Source of the DNA: Ralstonia sp. A12
GTDB taxonomy: Bacteria; Pseudomonadota; Gammaproteobacteria; Burkholderiales; Burkholderiaceae
Direction: 5' to 3'
Length of the DNA: 64,000 bases
NCBI RefSeq assembly: GCF_000801955.1
Contig: NZ_JSZO01000001.1
Span: forward strand, 248,001-312,000
In this document: positions 56,448 to 64,000 of the stretch, one piece after another
Position numbering within the stretch: the first letter of the stretch is position 1
Layout: each line of letters starts with the position of its first letter
Notes under the pieces: generated by a model
Told to the model about the DNA's origin: nothing
Databases searched by the model: none
The model's input: only the letters and a program-made list of their open reading frames with translations
Translations under genes and position numbers: made by a program

Positions 56448-56476
56448 GTGAAAATTTTGTGTAAATGTATTTTCAC
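56448..56476. promoter_or_regulatory. Candidate RpiR operator
   Basis: GTGAAAA (56448-56454) and TTTTCAC (56470-56476) form a perfect 7-bp inverted repeat with a 15-nt AT-rich centre, starting 12 nt upstream of the regulator's ATG. A third CTTTCAC half-site lies about 25 nt further (56501-56507). Such TGAAA/TTTCA palindromes are typical of MurR/RpiR regulators, so autoregulation is likely. Confidence 0.55.
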
Positions 56477-56674
56477 GAATCAACCAAGTAAAGAAAAAAA
56501 CTTTCACAAAGGCCTATGGTTTTCCCTAGGTCGAAAGCGGGTGCACAGATTGCGGGCCGGCGAGGCCTCCCTACGGTGCGATGCACCAGTCCAAACGTTC
56601 AGGGTGCGCCAGGATCGTGCGCCGCAGCAGGCTACAATCGCACCCTTCTTCGATTGTCCAAAGCGCAGTTTTTC

Positions 56675-58612
56675 GTGATCCGATTCGACGACCTCGTCCT
56701 CCAGCGCGGCACCAAGGTGCTGTTCGACCACGCCACCGCCACACTCAACCCCGGTGAACGGGTCGGCCTTGTCGGCGTGAACGGCAGCGGCAAATCCACG
56801 CTGTTCTCAATGCTGCGCGGCGAGCTGCATGCCGACGGCGGCGAAGTCGCCATCCCGCCCACGTGGCAAGTCGCCCACGTGGCGCAGGAAACGCCGGCGG
56901 TGGACCGCAGCGCACTCGACTACACGCTCGACGGCGACACCCGCCTGCGCGACATCGAACAGCGCCTTGCGGCCGCCGAAGCCGCCCACGATGGCCATGC
57001 CCAGGCCGAAGCCCACACCGCCTTCGCCGATGCCGACGGCTACACCGCCCCGGCCCGTGCGCAGGCGCTGCTGCTCGGCCTCGGCTTCACGATGGCGCAG
57101 ACCTCGCAGCCGGTGACGAGCTTCTCGGGCGGCTGGCGCATGCGGCTGAACCTTGCGCAGGCACTGATGTGTCCGTCCGATCTGCTGCTGCTTGACGAGC
57201 CGACCAACCACCTGGACTTGGACGCCGTGGTCTGGCTGGAAGACTGGCTCTCGCGCTACACCGGCACGCTGGTGATGATTTCGCACGACCGCGAGTTCCT
57301 CGACGGTGTGTGCAACGTCACGCTGCACATCGAGCACCAGAAGCTCAAGCGCTACGGCGGCAACTACACGCAATTTGAGACGCAGCGCCTGCAGCAGATG
57401 GCGCTGCAGGAAGCGTCTTACGCGCGTCAACAGAAACAGATCGCGCATCTTGAATCGTTCATCACGCGCTTCAAGGCCAAGGCCAGCAAGGCCAAGCAGG
57501 CGCAAAGCCGCGTCAAGGCACTGGAGCGCATGGAGCGCCTCGCGCCCGTGCATGCTGCAGCGGGCTTCTCATTCGAATTCCGAGAGCCCGATGCAGCGCC
57601 CAACCCGATGCTCACGTTCGAGGGCGTCGATTGCGGCTACCCGGGCGCCAGCGAAGATCAGCCCATCACCATCCTCAAGCACCTGACGTTCTCGATCCAG
57701 ACCGGCCAGCGCATCGGCCTGCTGGGCGCCAATGGCCAAGGCAAATCGACACTGGTGAAGACGCTGGCGGAAACGCTGGCGTCGCTGTCCGGCACAATCC
57801 GCCGCGGCAAGGGCCTGCAGATCGGCTACTTCGCCCAGCACCAACTGGAAACGCTGGACGACCACGCCTCGCCGCTGCTGCATCTGGCACGCTTGGCGCC
57901 TGACGTGCGCGAGCAGGAGCTGCGCGACTTCCTCGGCAGCTTCAACTTCCGCGGCGACATGGCAACCGCGCCGATCGAGCCGTTCTCCGGTGGCGAGAAA
58001 GCGCGCCTGGCGCTGGCCCTGATCGTTTGGCAGCGCCCCAACCTGCTGCTGCTCGACGAGCCGACCAACCACTTGGATCTCGACACGCGTGAAGCGCTGA
58101 CGATGGCGCTCGCCCAGTTCGACGGCACGCTGATCCTCGTCTCGCACGACCGGCACTTACTGCGCGCCACGACTGATCAGTTCCTGCTGGTGGGCCAAGG
58201 CACCGTCGCCCCGTTCGACGGCGATCTGGACGACTACCGCGACTGGCTGCTCAAGCAAGCCGCCGCCAAGCGCGCAGCCGCAAGTACGCCTGCCGCCTCC
58301 ACCGATGCGGATGGCGCCCAAGCCACCAACCGCCGCGACCAGAAACGCGAAGAAGCCGCCGAACGTCAGCGCCTGAACGCGCTGCGCAAGCCGCTGCAGA
58401 AGAACGTCGATGCCATTGAAAAACGCATGGCGCCGCTGCAGAAGGAAAAGGCCGAGCTTGAAGCCTTCCTGGCCGATGGCGCCGCGTACGAAGAGGCCAA
58501 CAAGACACGCATGATGGACAGCCTGCGCCGCCAGGCCGAGCTGAACACCGAACTCGACCAACTGGAAGAACGCTGGCTCGAGCTGCACGAACAACTCGAA
58601 CAAATCGGTTAA
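56675..58612 (+). CDS. ABC-F family ATPase (YheS/Uup-like)
   Basis: A soluble twin-ATPase protein of 645 residues from a GTG at 56675 (MIRFDDLVLQRGTKVLFDHATA). The open frame continues upstream but without homology. Domain 1 has GVNGSGKST, SFSGGWRMRLNLAQAL and LLLLDEPTNHLDLDA. The linker is the Arg/Lys-rich ABC_tran_Xtn region (FITRFKAKASKAKQAQSRVKAL). Domain 2 has GANGQGKST and PFSGGEKARLALAL. A charged C-terminal coiled coil (about residues 555-645) follows. ABC-F proteins act on ribosomes; the exact role is unknown. The CoA-transferase gene overlaps its stop. Confidence 0.95.
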   Translation: MIRFDDLVLQRGTKVLFDHATATLNPGERVGLVGVNGSGKSTLFSMLRGELHADGGEVAIPPTWQVAHVAQETPAVDRSALDYTLDGDTRLRDIEQRLAAAEAAHDGHAQAEAHTAFADADGYTAPARAQALLLGLGFTMAQTSQPVTSFSGGWRMRLNLAQALMCPSDLLLLDEPTNHLDLDAVVWLEDWLSRYTGTLVMISHDREFLDGVCNVTLHIEHQKLKRYGGNYTQFETQRLQQMALQEASYARQQKQIAHLESFITRFKAKASKAKQAQSRVKALERMERLAPVHAAAGFSFEFREPDAAPNPMLTFEGVDCGYPGASEDQPITILKHLTFSIQTGQRIGLLGANGQGKSTLVKTLAETLASLSGTIRRGKGLQIGYFAQHQLETLDDHASPLLHLARLAPDVREQELRDFLGSFNFRGDMATAPIEPFSGGEKARLALALIVWQRPNLLLLDEPTNHLDLDTREALTMALAQFDGTLILVSHDRHLLRATTDQFLLVGQGTVAPFDGDLDDYRDWLLKQAAAKRAAASTPAASTDADGAQATNRRDQKREEAAERQRLNALRKPLQKNVDAIEKRMAPLQKEKAELEAFLADGAAYEEANKTRMMDSLRRQAELNTELDQLEERWLELHEQLEQIG

Positions 58613-59757
58613 TGCCGGCGCGTCCGGCCAAGGAGACCTTGTTGAAGACAACCCCGTCGCCGGACACCGCCACCACCACAGGCCAGCCGCTGACTGGCGT
58701 GCGCGTGCTCGATCTCACGCGCCTGCTGCCCGGCCCTGCCGCCACGCGCCACCTGGCGGATCTCGGCGCCGAGATCATCAAGATCGAAGATCCCAGCCCC
58801 GGCGATTACGCCCGCGGCATGATGCGCTCGCCCGCCGACCGCGCGGCCGAGCGCCCGAGCCTGTTCTTCCGCTCACTCAATCGCGGCAAGACCGAGATGC
58901 GGCTCGACCTCAAGCTCGCCGAAGACCGCGAAGCGCTCATCGAGCTCGTGCGCCATGCAGATGTGCTGATCGAGAGCTTCCGCCCCGGCGTCATGGCACG
59001 CCTCGGCGTTGGCTGGGACGTGCTGCGTGCCGCCAACCCGGCGCTGGTGATGTGCTCCATCAGCGGCTACGGCCAGGACGGCCCGCTCGCCCAGGCAGCG
59101 GGCCATGACATCAACTACGTCGGCTATGCAGGCATGCTGGACCAATTGGCCAGTGCAGACGGCACGCCCATCGTCCCCAACGTGCAGATCGGCGATCTGC
59201 TGGGCGGTGCGTTGACAGCGGTGGTCGGCATCCTTGCTGCGCTGGTCGATGCGCGTGCCACAGGGCACGGCCGCTATGTCGACGTGTCGATGACGGACTC
59301 GGTGTTCGCGCACAACCTGATGGCGTTCTTTGCGGTGGGCACGCGCGGCAATGCGAGCCTGGCCGGCGCCGATCTACTCAACGGCGGCGTGCCCTGCTAC
59401 GGCGTCTACCGCACGGCAGATGATCGCTTCATGGCCGTCGGCGCGCTGGAATTGAAGTTCTGGCAGGTGATGTGCGACGTCATCGGCAAGCCGGAATGGA
59501 AGGACAAGCACTGGGCACTCGGCCAGCGCGTAGGTGGTGAGGATGCACGCACCATCCGCGATGAACTCGCCGCACTGTTCCTCACCGCCACGCAAGCCGA
59601 ATGGACCGCACGTTTTGCCGACGCCGATTGCTGTGTCACGCCCGTGCTGCGCATGGAAGAAGCCCTGCAGCACCCGCTCTTTACCAAGCGCAATAGCGTG
59701 GTGAAGGAGAACGGCGAGCCCGTACAGCTCGCCCTGCCGCTACGGTTTGCCGACTGA
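58612..59757 (+). CDS. CaiB/BaiF family CoA-transferase or racemase
   Basis: A class III CoA-transferase fold protein of up to 381 residues. Motifs are VRVLDLTRLLPGPAATRHLADLGAEIIKIE and GYGQDGPLAQAAGHDINYVGYAGML. GHDINY holds the Asp also used in alpha-methylacyl-CoA racemase, which this protein resembles more than formyl-CoA transferase. The ATG at 58612 overlaps the upstream stop (TAATG). However, AAGGAG stands 6 nt before a TTG at 58642, so the true start may be there (371 residues). The acyl substrate is not known. Confidence 0.9.
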   Translation: MPARPAKETLLKTTPSPDTATTTGQPLTGVRVLDLTRLLPGPAATRHLADLGAEIIKIEDPSPGDYARGMMRSPADRAAERPSLFFRSLNRGKTEMRLDLKLAEDREALIELVRHADVLIESFRPGVMARLGVGWDVLRAANPALVMCSISGYGQDGPLAQAAGHDINYVGYAGMLDQLASADGTPIVPNVQIGDLLGGALTAVVGILAALVDARATGHGRYVDVSMTDSVFAHNLMAFFAVGTRGNASLAGADLLNGGVPCYGVYRTADDRFMAVGALELKFWQVMCDVIGKPEWKDKHWALGQRVGGEDARTIRDELAALFLTATQAEWTARFADADCCVTPVLRMEEALQHPLFTKRNSVVKENGEPVQLALPLRFAD

Positions 59758-60255
59758 AGCGGCGCGGTCCAGTTCGTCCAGCAGCCGTGCGGCCTCCTCC
59801 AACTGGTGCTGGCTGAACACGCGAATGCCATGCTCGCGCAGCAGCGCCGCCGTCACGCCCTCACCGGGCTGCAGTTGGCTGGAGAACGTGCCGTCATAGA
59901 GGAAGGTGGAACCGCAGGACGGGCTGCGCTCGGTCAGCACGGCCACCTGCACGCCGGCCTCCTGCGCGGCCTCCAGAGCGCGTTGCGCGCCCTGTACAAA
60001 GGCATGGGTTACGTCATGACCGTGATGCTCGACCACGCGGGCGGCACCACGCAGAACTGCAGCACCGCCGCCCTCGCCGTGGATTTCCGCCGGCAGGCGC
60101 GGCACCGGCAGGCCACCGGCCATCTCAGGGCACATCGGGACGATGCGTCCTTCCATCTGCCAGCGCGCCAGGATGCCGCCCTCGGTGACAACCGTGCCGC
60201 CGTCATAGCGCACTGGCTGACCCAGCAGACATGCGCTCACGAGGACGCGTTGCAC
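59740..60255 (-). CDS. DUF523 family protein
   Basis: A 171-residue protein of the DUF523 family, function unknown. Conserved Cys-containing blocks are VSACLLGQPVRYDGG, PMCPEMAGGLPVPRLPAEI and TERSPSCGSTFLYDG, suggesting metal or redox chemistry. The C-terminus overlaps the convergent CoA-transferase gene by 18 nt, which is unusual but both reading frames are convincing. dsbB lies 16 bp upstream on the same strand. Confidence 0.9.
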   Translation of the reverse strand: MQRVLVSACLLGQPVRYDGGTVVTEGGILARWQMEGRIVPMCPEMAGGLPVPRLPAEIHGEGGGAAVLRGAARVVEHHGHDVTHAFVQGAQRALEAAQEAGVQVAVLTERSPSCGSTFLYDGTFSSQLQPGEGVTAALLREHGIRVFSQHQLEEAARLLDELDRAASVGKP

Positions 60256-60271
60256 CGTCGATCGCCCCGGT

Positions 60272-60751
60272 TTAACGACGCTCGCGGCGGATCATCGCCA
60301 CCACCAGGGTCAGCGCCAGGATCACCAGCCAGATCAGCGACCACACTGGCACCGACAGGCCCAGCACCGGGGGCATCGGCCCGACGCACAAGCCATCCGC
60401 CTCGAACACCTGCGGCAGCCACTTGGCAGTGGGTAGCGCATTGACCCAGTTTTCGATCGGGTCGATACCGCACGTCGCCTTCGGGTTCAGCAGCAGCGAC
60501 ACGTGGTACCCCGCCACGCAGAGCCCCGCCAGCCCCGACAGCATGCCCAGCCCGTGCCACAGCAGCCGCGTGGCCGACGACAGCGCCGCCAGCAACGAGA
60601 ACACGCCAATCCCCAGGAACGCGAATCGCTGCAGGATGCACAGCGGGCACGGTTGCAGCCCCTCTACGTGCTGTAGGTACAACGCATAGCCGACCACCCC
60701 GAAGGAGATCACGGCAATCAGCAGGAAAAAGGCACGCGAATTGGCTTGCAT
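60272..60751 (-). CDS. dsbB: Disulfide bond formation protein B
   Basis: DsbB is the inner-membrane enzyme that reoxidises DsbA and passes electrons to quinones. The 159-residue protein has four membrane segments. The first redox pair is in QPCPLCILQR and the second pair is Cys in ATCGIDP and DGLCVGP, within the second periplasmic loop. It begins MQANSRAFFLLIAVISFG. The C-terminal segment is VWSLIWLVILALTLVVAMIRR. Confidence 0.96.
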   Translation of the reverse strand: MQANSRAFFLLIAVISFGVVGYALYLQHVEGLQPCPLCILQRFAFLGIGVFSLLAALSSATRLLWHGLGMLSGLAGLCVAGYHVSLLLNPKATCGIDPIENWVNALPTAKWLPQVFEADGLCVGPMPPVLGLSVPVWSLIWLVILALTLVVAMIRRERR

Positions 60752-60861
60752 GGCGGCGTCAACTCAGAGGAGTCGTAGAGAAAAGTTGGAGGATTATCGC
60801 ATTGCAACAGCTCGCGCACTTTCAAATGATGCGAGCGATACCATTGCGAAATTTTGAAGGA

Positions 60862-62232
60862 TCAGGCCTCCAGCGCACGCACCCGGTCGATCGCCTGCTC
60901 GATACGCTCGACGGCAATCACCTCCAGACCATCAATCGGCTGCTTGGGCGCATTCGATTTCGGGATGACAGCAATCGAGAAGCCCAGCTTCGCCGCTTCC
61001 TTCAAGCGCTCCTGACCGCGCGGCGTGGGGCGAATCTCGCCCGCGAGGCCGATTTCTCCAAAGACGACCAGCCCACGCGGCAGCGCCTTGTTGCGCATCG
61101 ACGAATGGATCGCCAGCAGCACCGCCAGATCCGCCGCCGGCTCGGTGATCTTCACCCCGCCTACTGCGTTGAGGAACACGTCCTGGTCAAAGCACGCAAT
61201 GCCCGCGTGGCGGTGTAGGACCGCCAACAGCATCGCCAGCCGGTTCTGCTCCAGGCCCACGGCCAGGCGACGCGGGTTCGGCACATTGGCCGTATCCACC
61301 AGTGCCTGAATTTCCACCAGCAACGGTCGCGTGCCCTCCTGCGTCACCAGCACGCACGAACCCGGTACCACCTGTTCATGCTGCGACAGGAACAGCGCCG
61401 ACGGATTCGCCACGCCGCGCAGGCCCTTCTCCGTCATCGCAAACACGCCCAATTCGTTGACGGCACCAAAGCGGTTCTTGAACGCACGCACCAGCCGGTA
61501 GGCCGAATGCGTATCGCCCTCGAAGTACAGCACCGTATCAACGATGTGTTCGAGCACACGCGGGCCGGCCAGCACACCTTCCTTGGTCACGTGGCCGACG
61601 AGGATGGTCGTCACATCCAGCCGCTTGGCAATGCGCGTGAGTTGCGCCGCGCATTCACGCACCTGCGCCACAGAGCCTGGCGCCGAAGTCAGCGCCTCCG
61701 AATACAAGGTCTGGATCGAATCGATGACGACGACTTCAGGCTTTTCCGTCTCGATGGTCGCCTGGATGCGTTCGAGTTGAATTTCCGCAAGCAGCGCCAG
61801 GTTCTGGCTTTCGATGCCCAGGCGATGCGCACGCAGCGCAATCTGCGAGCCGGACTCTTCACCACTCACATACAGCACGCGGCGCGTTGCCGAAAGATTG
61901 GACAGCGCCTGCAGCAACAGCGTCGACTTGCCGATCCCCGGATCACCGCCGATCAGCACCACACCACCGCCCACCAAGCCACCGCCCAGCACGCGATCAA
62001 ACTCATCGATGCCGCTGGAGAAGCGCGGCACGTCTTCGGCGTCGATTTCTGACAACCTGCGCACCGTTGCGCTCGATGCCAGCGACTGAAAGCGCGAGCC
62101 CGCACCGGACGTCGGCTGCGCGACGGTTTCCACCAGCGTATTCCACTGCTGGCAATGCGGACACTGCCCCGCCCATTTCGGCACCGTGCCACCGCATTCG
62201 GTGCACGTATAAACCGTCTTGCTCTTGGCCAA
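60862..62232 (-). CDS. radA: DNA repair protein RadA
   Basis: RadA (Sms) is a hexameric helicase that helps branch migration in recombination. The 456-residue protein has an N-terminal Cys4 zinc finger (CTECGGTVPKWAGQCPHC) and a RecA-like core with Walker A GGDPGIGKSTLL. It also has the RadA-specific KNRFG motif and a Lon-protease-like C-terminal domain (about residues 280-456) ending RPTPRGQERLKEAAKLGF. It lies 79 bp downstream of alr on the minus strand. Confidence 0.97.
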   Translation of the reverse strand: MAKSKTVYTCTECGGTVPKWAGQCPHCQQWNTLVETVAQPTSGAGSRFQSLASSATVRRLSEIDAEDVPRFSSGIDEFDRVLGGGLVGGGVVLIGGDPGIGKSTLLLQALSNLSATRRVLYVSGEESGSQIALRAHRLGIESQNLALLAEIQLERIQATIETEKPEVVVIDSIQTLYSEALTSAPGSVAQVRECAAQLTRIAKRLDVTTILVGHVTKEGVLAGPRVLEHIVDTVLYFEGDTHSAYRLVRAFKNRFGAVNELGVFAMTEKGLRGVANPSALFLSQHEQVVPGSCVLVTQEGTRPLLVEIQALVDTANVPNPRRLAVGLEQNRLAMLLAVLHRHAGIACFDQDVFLNAVGGVKITEPAADLAVLLAIHSSMRNKALPRGLVVFGEIGLAGEIRPTPRGQERLKEAAKLGFSIAVIPKSNAPKQPIDGLEVIAVERIEQAIDRVRALEA

Positions 62233-62311
62233 ACAACCCCCTGCTTGCGGCCGCTACGGTTGCCCGGCGGCCGCTTGATCTTCGTATTGCGTGTGTAACT
62301 CGATACGGCGC

Positions 62312-63436
62312 TCAGGCCGCCTTGCCAAGGTCGCCTGCGTCAGCCGTTCCAACTGGCTCAACGGTCACGGGCACACGCGGCGCCACCGCGCACATCAGCT
62401 CATAGCCGACGGTGCCGGCGGCATGGGCCACCTCGTCAATCGGCAAGCCTTCGCCCCACAGCGTAACGGGGGTACCGATACGGGCATTCGGCATGCCCGA
62501 GAGGTCAACCGTAATCATGTCCATCGACACACGGCCCACTGTGTGCGTGCGCACGCCGTCCACCAGCACCGGCGTGAACTGCTCACCCCAGCCGGGTGCG
62601 TGGCGCGGGTAGCCATCTGCATAGCCGCACGCAACGATGCCGATGCGCATCGGACGCTCCGCGACAAAACGCGAGCCGTAGCCGATGGTGTCACCCACCT
62701 GCAGATCCTGGATGGCGATCAGCTCGCTCTTGAGCGACATGGCCGGCATCAGGCCAGTGCCCTCGATATCGCTGGCAAGTCCCGTCGGCGAGGCGCCATA
62801 CATGATCACGCCCGGGCGCACCCAGTCGCGATGGGCCTTCGGGTGCCACAGCGTGGCGGCGGAATTCGACAGCGAAGCCTCGCCCGGCAGCCCCTGCGTA
62901 GCCTGCTCGAAGGCGGCCAGTTGATGCTCGATGCCGCGCGGGCCATCCGCATCGGAAAAGTGCGTCATGTGGACGATGGTGCCGATGCCGGAAATGGCAC
63001 GGGCGCGCTCCCACGCGGCACGGTAAGCCGCCGGCACAAAGCCCAGGCGGCTCATGCCGGTGTTGATCTTGAGCTGCACGCTGATAGGCCCTTTCAGGCG
63101 AGCCTGCTCCAGCATACGCAACTGGTCTTCGCTATGGACGGTGCTAGTCAGGCGGTACTGCTCAACGATGGCGAGGTCTTCGGGCTTGAAGAAGCCTTCC
63201 AGCAGCAGAATCGGCCCCTGCCAGCCAAGCTGGCGTACACGGACGGCTTCATCGAGATCGAGCAGCCCGAAACCATCGGTCTGGCGCAGGCCTTCGTAGG
63301 CACGCTCGATACCGTGGCCGTAGGCATTGGCCTTGACGACCGCCCACACGCGCGAGTTTGGAGCATGGCGACGGGCAACCTGGAGATTGTTGGCAAGTGC
63401 GGGGCCGTGGATGACGGCCTGAATGGGTCTTGGCAT
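62312..63436 (-). CDS. alr: Alanine racemase
   Basis: Alr makes D-alanine for peptidoglycan. The 374-residue PLP enzyme from the ATG at 63436 ([20 protein letters not shown]) has the PLP-lysine in [11 protein letters not shown] near residue 35. The catalytic Tyr region is near [14 protein letters not shown] and [10 protein letters not shown], and the phosphate-binding NSAATLW segment is present. The frame extends upstream to 63631 without homology, so this start is preferred. Confidence 0.96.
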   Translation of the reverse strand: MPRPIQAVIHGPALANNLQVARRHAPNSRVWAVVKANAYGHGIERAYEGLRQTDGFGLLDLDEAVRVRQLGWQGPILLLEGFFKPEDLAIVEQYRLTSTVHSEDQLRMLEQARLKGPISVQLKINTGMSRLGFVPAAYRAAWERARAISGIGTIVHMTHFSDADGPRGIEHQLAAFEQATQGLPGEASLSNSAATLWHPKAHRDWVRPGVIMYGASPTGLASDIEGTGLMPAMSLKSELIAIQDLQVGDTIGYGSRFVAERPMRIGIVACGYADGYPRHAPGWGEQFTPVLVDGVRTHTVGRVSMDMITVDLSGMPNARIGTPVTLWGEGLPIDEVAHAAGTVGYELMCAVAPRVPVTVEPVGTADAGDLGKAA

Positions 63437-64000
63437 GACGGCAAACCTGCAGAACGTTGGTGCGATGACGCGCTTGTGGTGCGGCATCGGTGTTGCAATG
63501 CAATAAGTATTGCGAGGCTGGCAAAGCCATTGCGGCCAGTCCCGCGCGATCAGCGTTCTATTTGACCACAGGACGCCAACTGGTTCGCGCTGCCGGGCCG
63601 ATCGGCAAAAAAGAAAGTGCGCCGCCGTCACCGGAAGCGCACAAGTTTCATGTTATAAAGCCGTTCAATTTAGGCATGGGCAAACATACGTGATGCATTG
63701 GCGGCATAAGGAAAGTTGGGCAACCACCACTTCTTTTTTGCATGACGGCGTCGCATACGGTTTGACCATGTGCGCAGGCGAGACCAAAAGACGCACCGAG
63801 CGGAACGCATGTCTCGGACGCCTGTCAGTGAAGATTCCTGCGGTTGTCCGGCGATGCATGTCTTGCAGCACCGAACGGGTCCGGTAAAGGGAACCACAGC
63901 TAGGGGAGCCCGTGCGGGCAGCGGCATGTATGCCGCACTCGTGCACCTGCGCGCTGCACGGCCGGTCAGCCGATGTATCGCTCGGCCGGCGACCTGGGAG
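63437..64000. other. Gene-free tail with a run of inverted repeats
   Basis: No convincing gene is visible in these 564 bases: the open frames lack recognisable motifs and normal codon use. The alr promoter must lie at the left end. From 63908 to 63990 four inverted repeats follow one another: GCCCG/CGGGC (63908-63919), GCGGCAT/ATGCCGC (63921-63936), CGTGCA/TGCACG (63940-63960), and a GCCGG/CCGGC plus GCCGA/TCGGC nested pair (63961-63990). They could be the leader of a gene starting beyond the window. Confidence 0.4.

Noticed and set aside
63510-63887. 125-residue plus-strand frame upstream of alr
   Set aside because: Its composition is unlike neighbouring proteins, it has no motif, and it starts in the alr upstream region.
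63888-63960. AAAGGGAA followed by GC-rich stems as a possible cobalamin riboswitch
   Set aside because: Only the AGGGAA piece fits; the following conserved GCTG...CCCCGC and ACTG blocks are missing.

Overview
The window reads as a chromosome segment of a beta-proteobacterium of the Burkholderiaceae, most likely Ralstonia (pickettii/solanacearum group). The basis is high GC, very GC-rich third codon positions, characteristic protein sequences, and Burkholderiales gene order (rpsB-tsf-pyrH-frr-uppS-cdsA-dxr-rseP-bamA-ompH-lpxD-fabZ-lpxA-lpxB-rnhB; smc-zipA-ligA). No tRNA, rRNA, insertion sequence, prophage or CRISPR array was seen. Coding density is high and nearly all genes look intact; ppsA is cut by the left edge.

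Layout. 1-3.4 kb: ppsA (minus) faces away from ppsR, the kinase/phosphorylase that controls PpsA. 3.4-7.1 kb: an accessory three-gene minus-strand cluster (PF10118-type hydrolase, EphD-like alpha/beta hydrolase-SDR fusion, M24 peptidase-like protein) with its own promoter carrying a palindrome in the spacer. 7.2-23.3 kb: one long minus-strand set for translation (rpsB, tsf, frr), UMP kinase, isoprenoid and undecaprenyl synthesis (dxr, uppS), phospholipid synthesis (cdsA), envelope protein handling (rseP, bamA, ompH), lipid A (lpxD, fabZ, lpxA, lpxB), RNase HII and an rRNA methyltransferase. 23.4-29.1 kb (plus): map, glnD, and an RluF-type pseudouridine synthase with about 300 residues of Arg/Asp/Pro repeats.

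29.1-40.3 kb (minus): a lipoprotein hydrolase, def, ligA (with an apparent extra helix-hairpin-helix module), zipA, smc, a secreted alpha/beta hydrolase and an EamA transporter. 40.4-46.5 kb (plus): the lysine/diaminopimelate genes dapC, dapD, dapE with an ArsC-like reductase and a small membrane protein between them, then a CYTH protein, prmB and a 2H phosphoesterase. 46.5-47.2 kb: a small Cys-rich lipoprotein gene and an intergenic inverted-repeat element.

47.2-56.4 kb (minus): an RpiR-type regulator, isoaspartyl peptidase, a GsiABCD-type peptide/glutathione ABC importer, a DmpA-type P1 peptidase and an M55 D-aminopeptidase, apparently one operon for uptake and hydrolysis of unusual peptides. 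This is the most interesting functional unit in the window. 56.6-63.4 kb: an ABC-F ATPase and a CaiB/BaiF CoA-transferase (plus), then DUF523, dsbB, radA and alr (minus). The last 560 bases hold no convincing gene but contain a run of inverted repeats.
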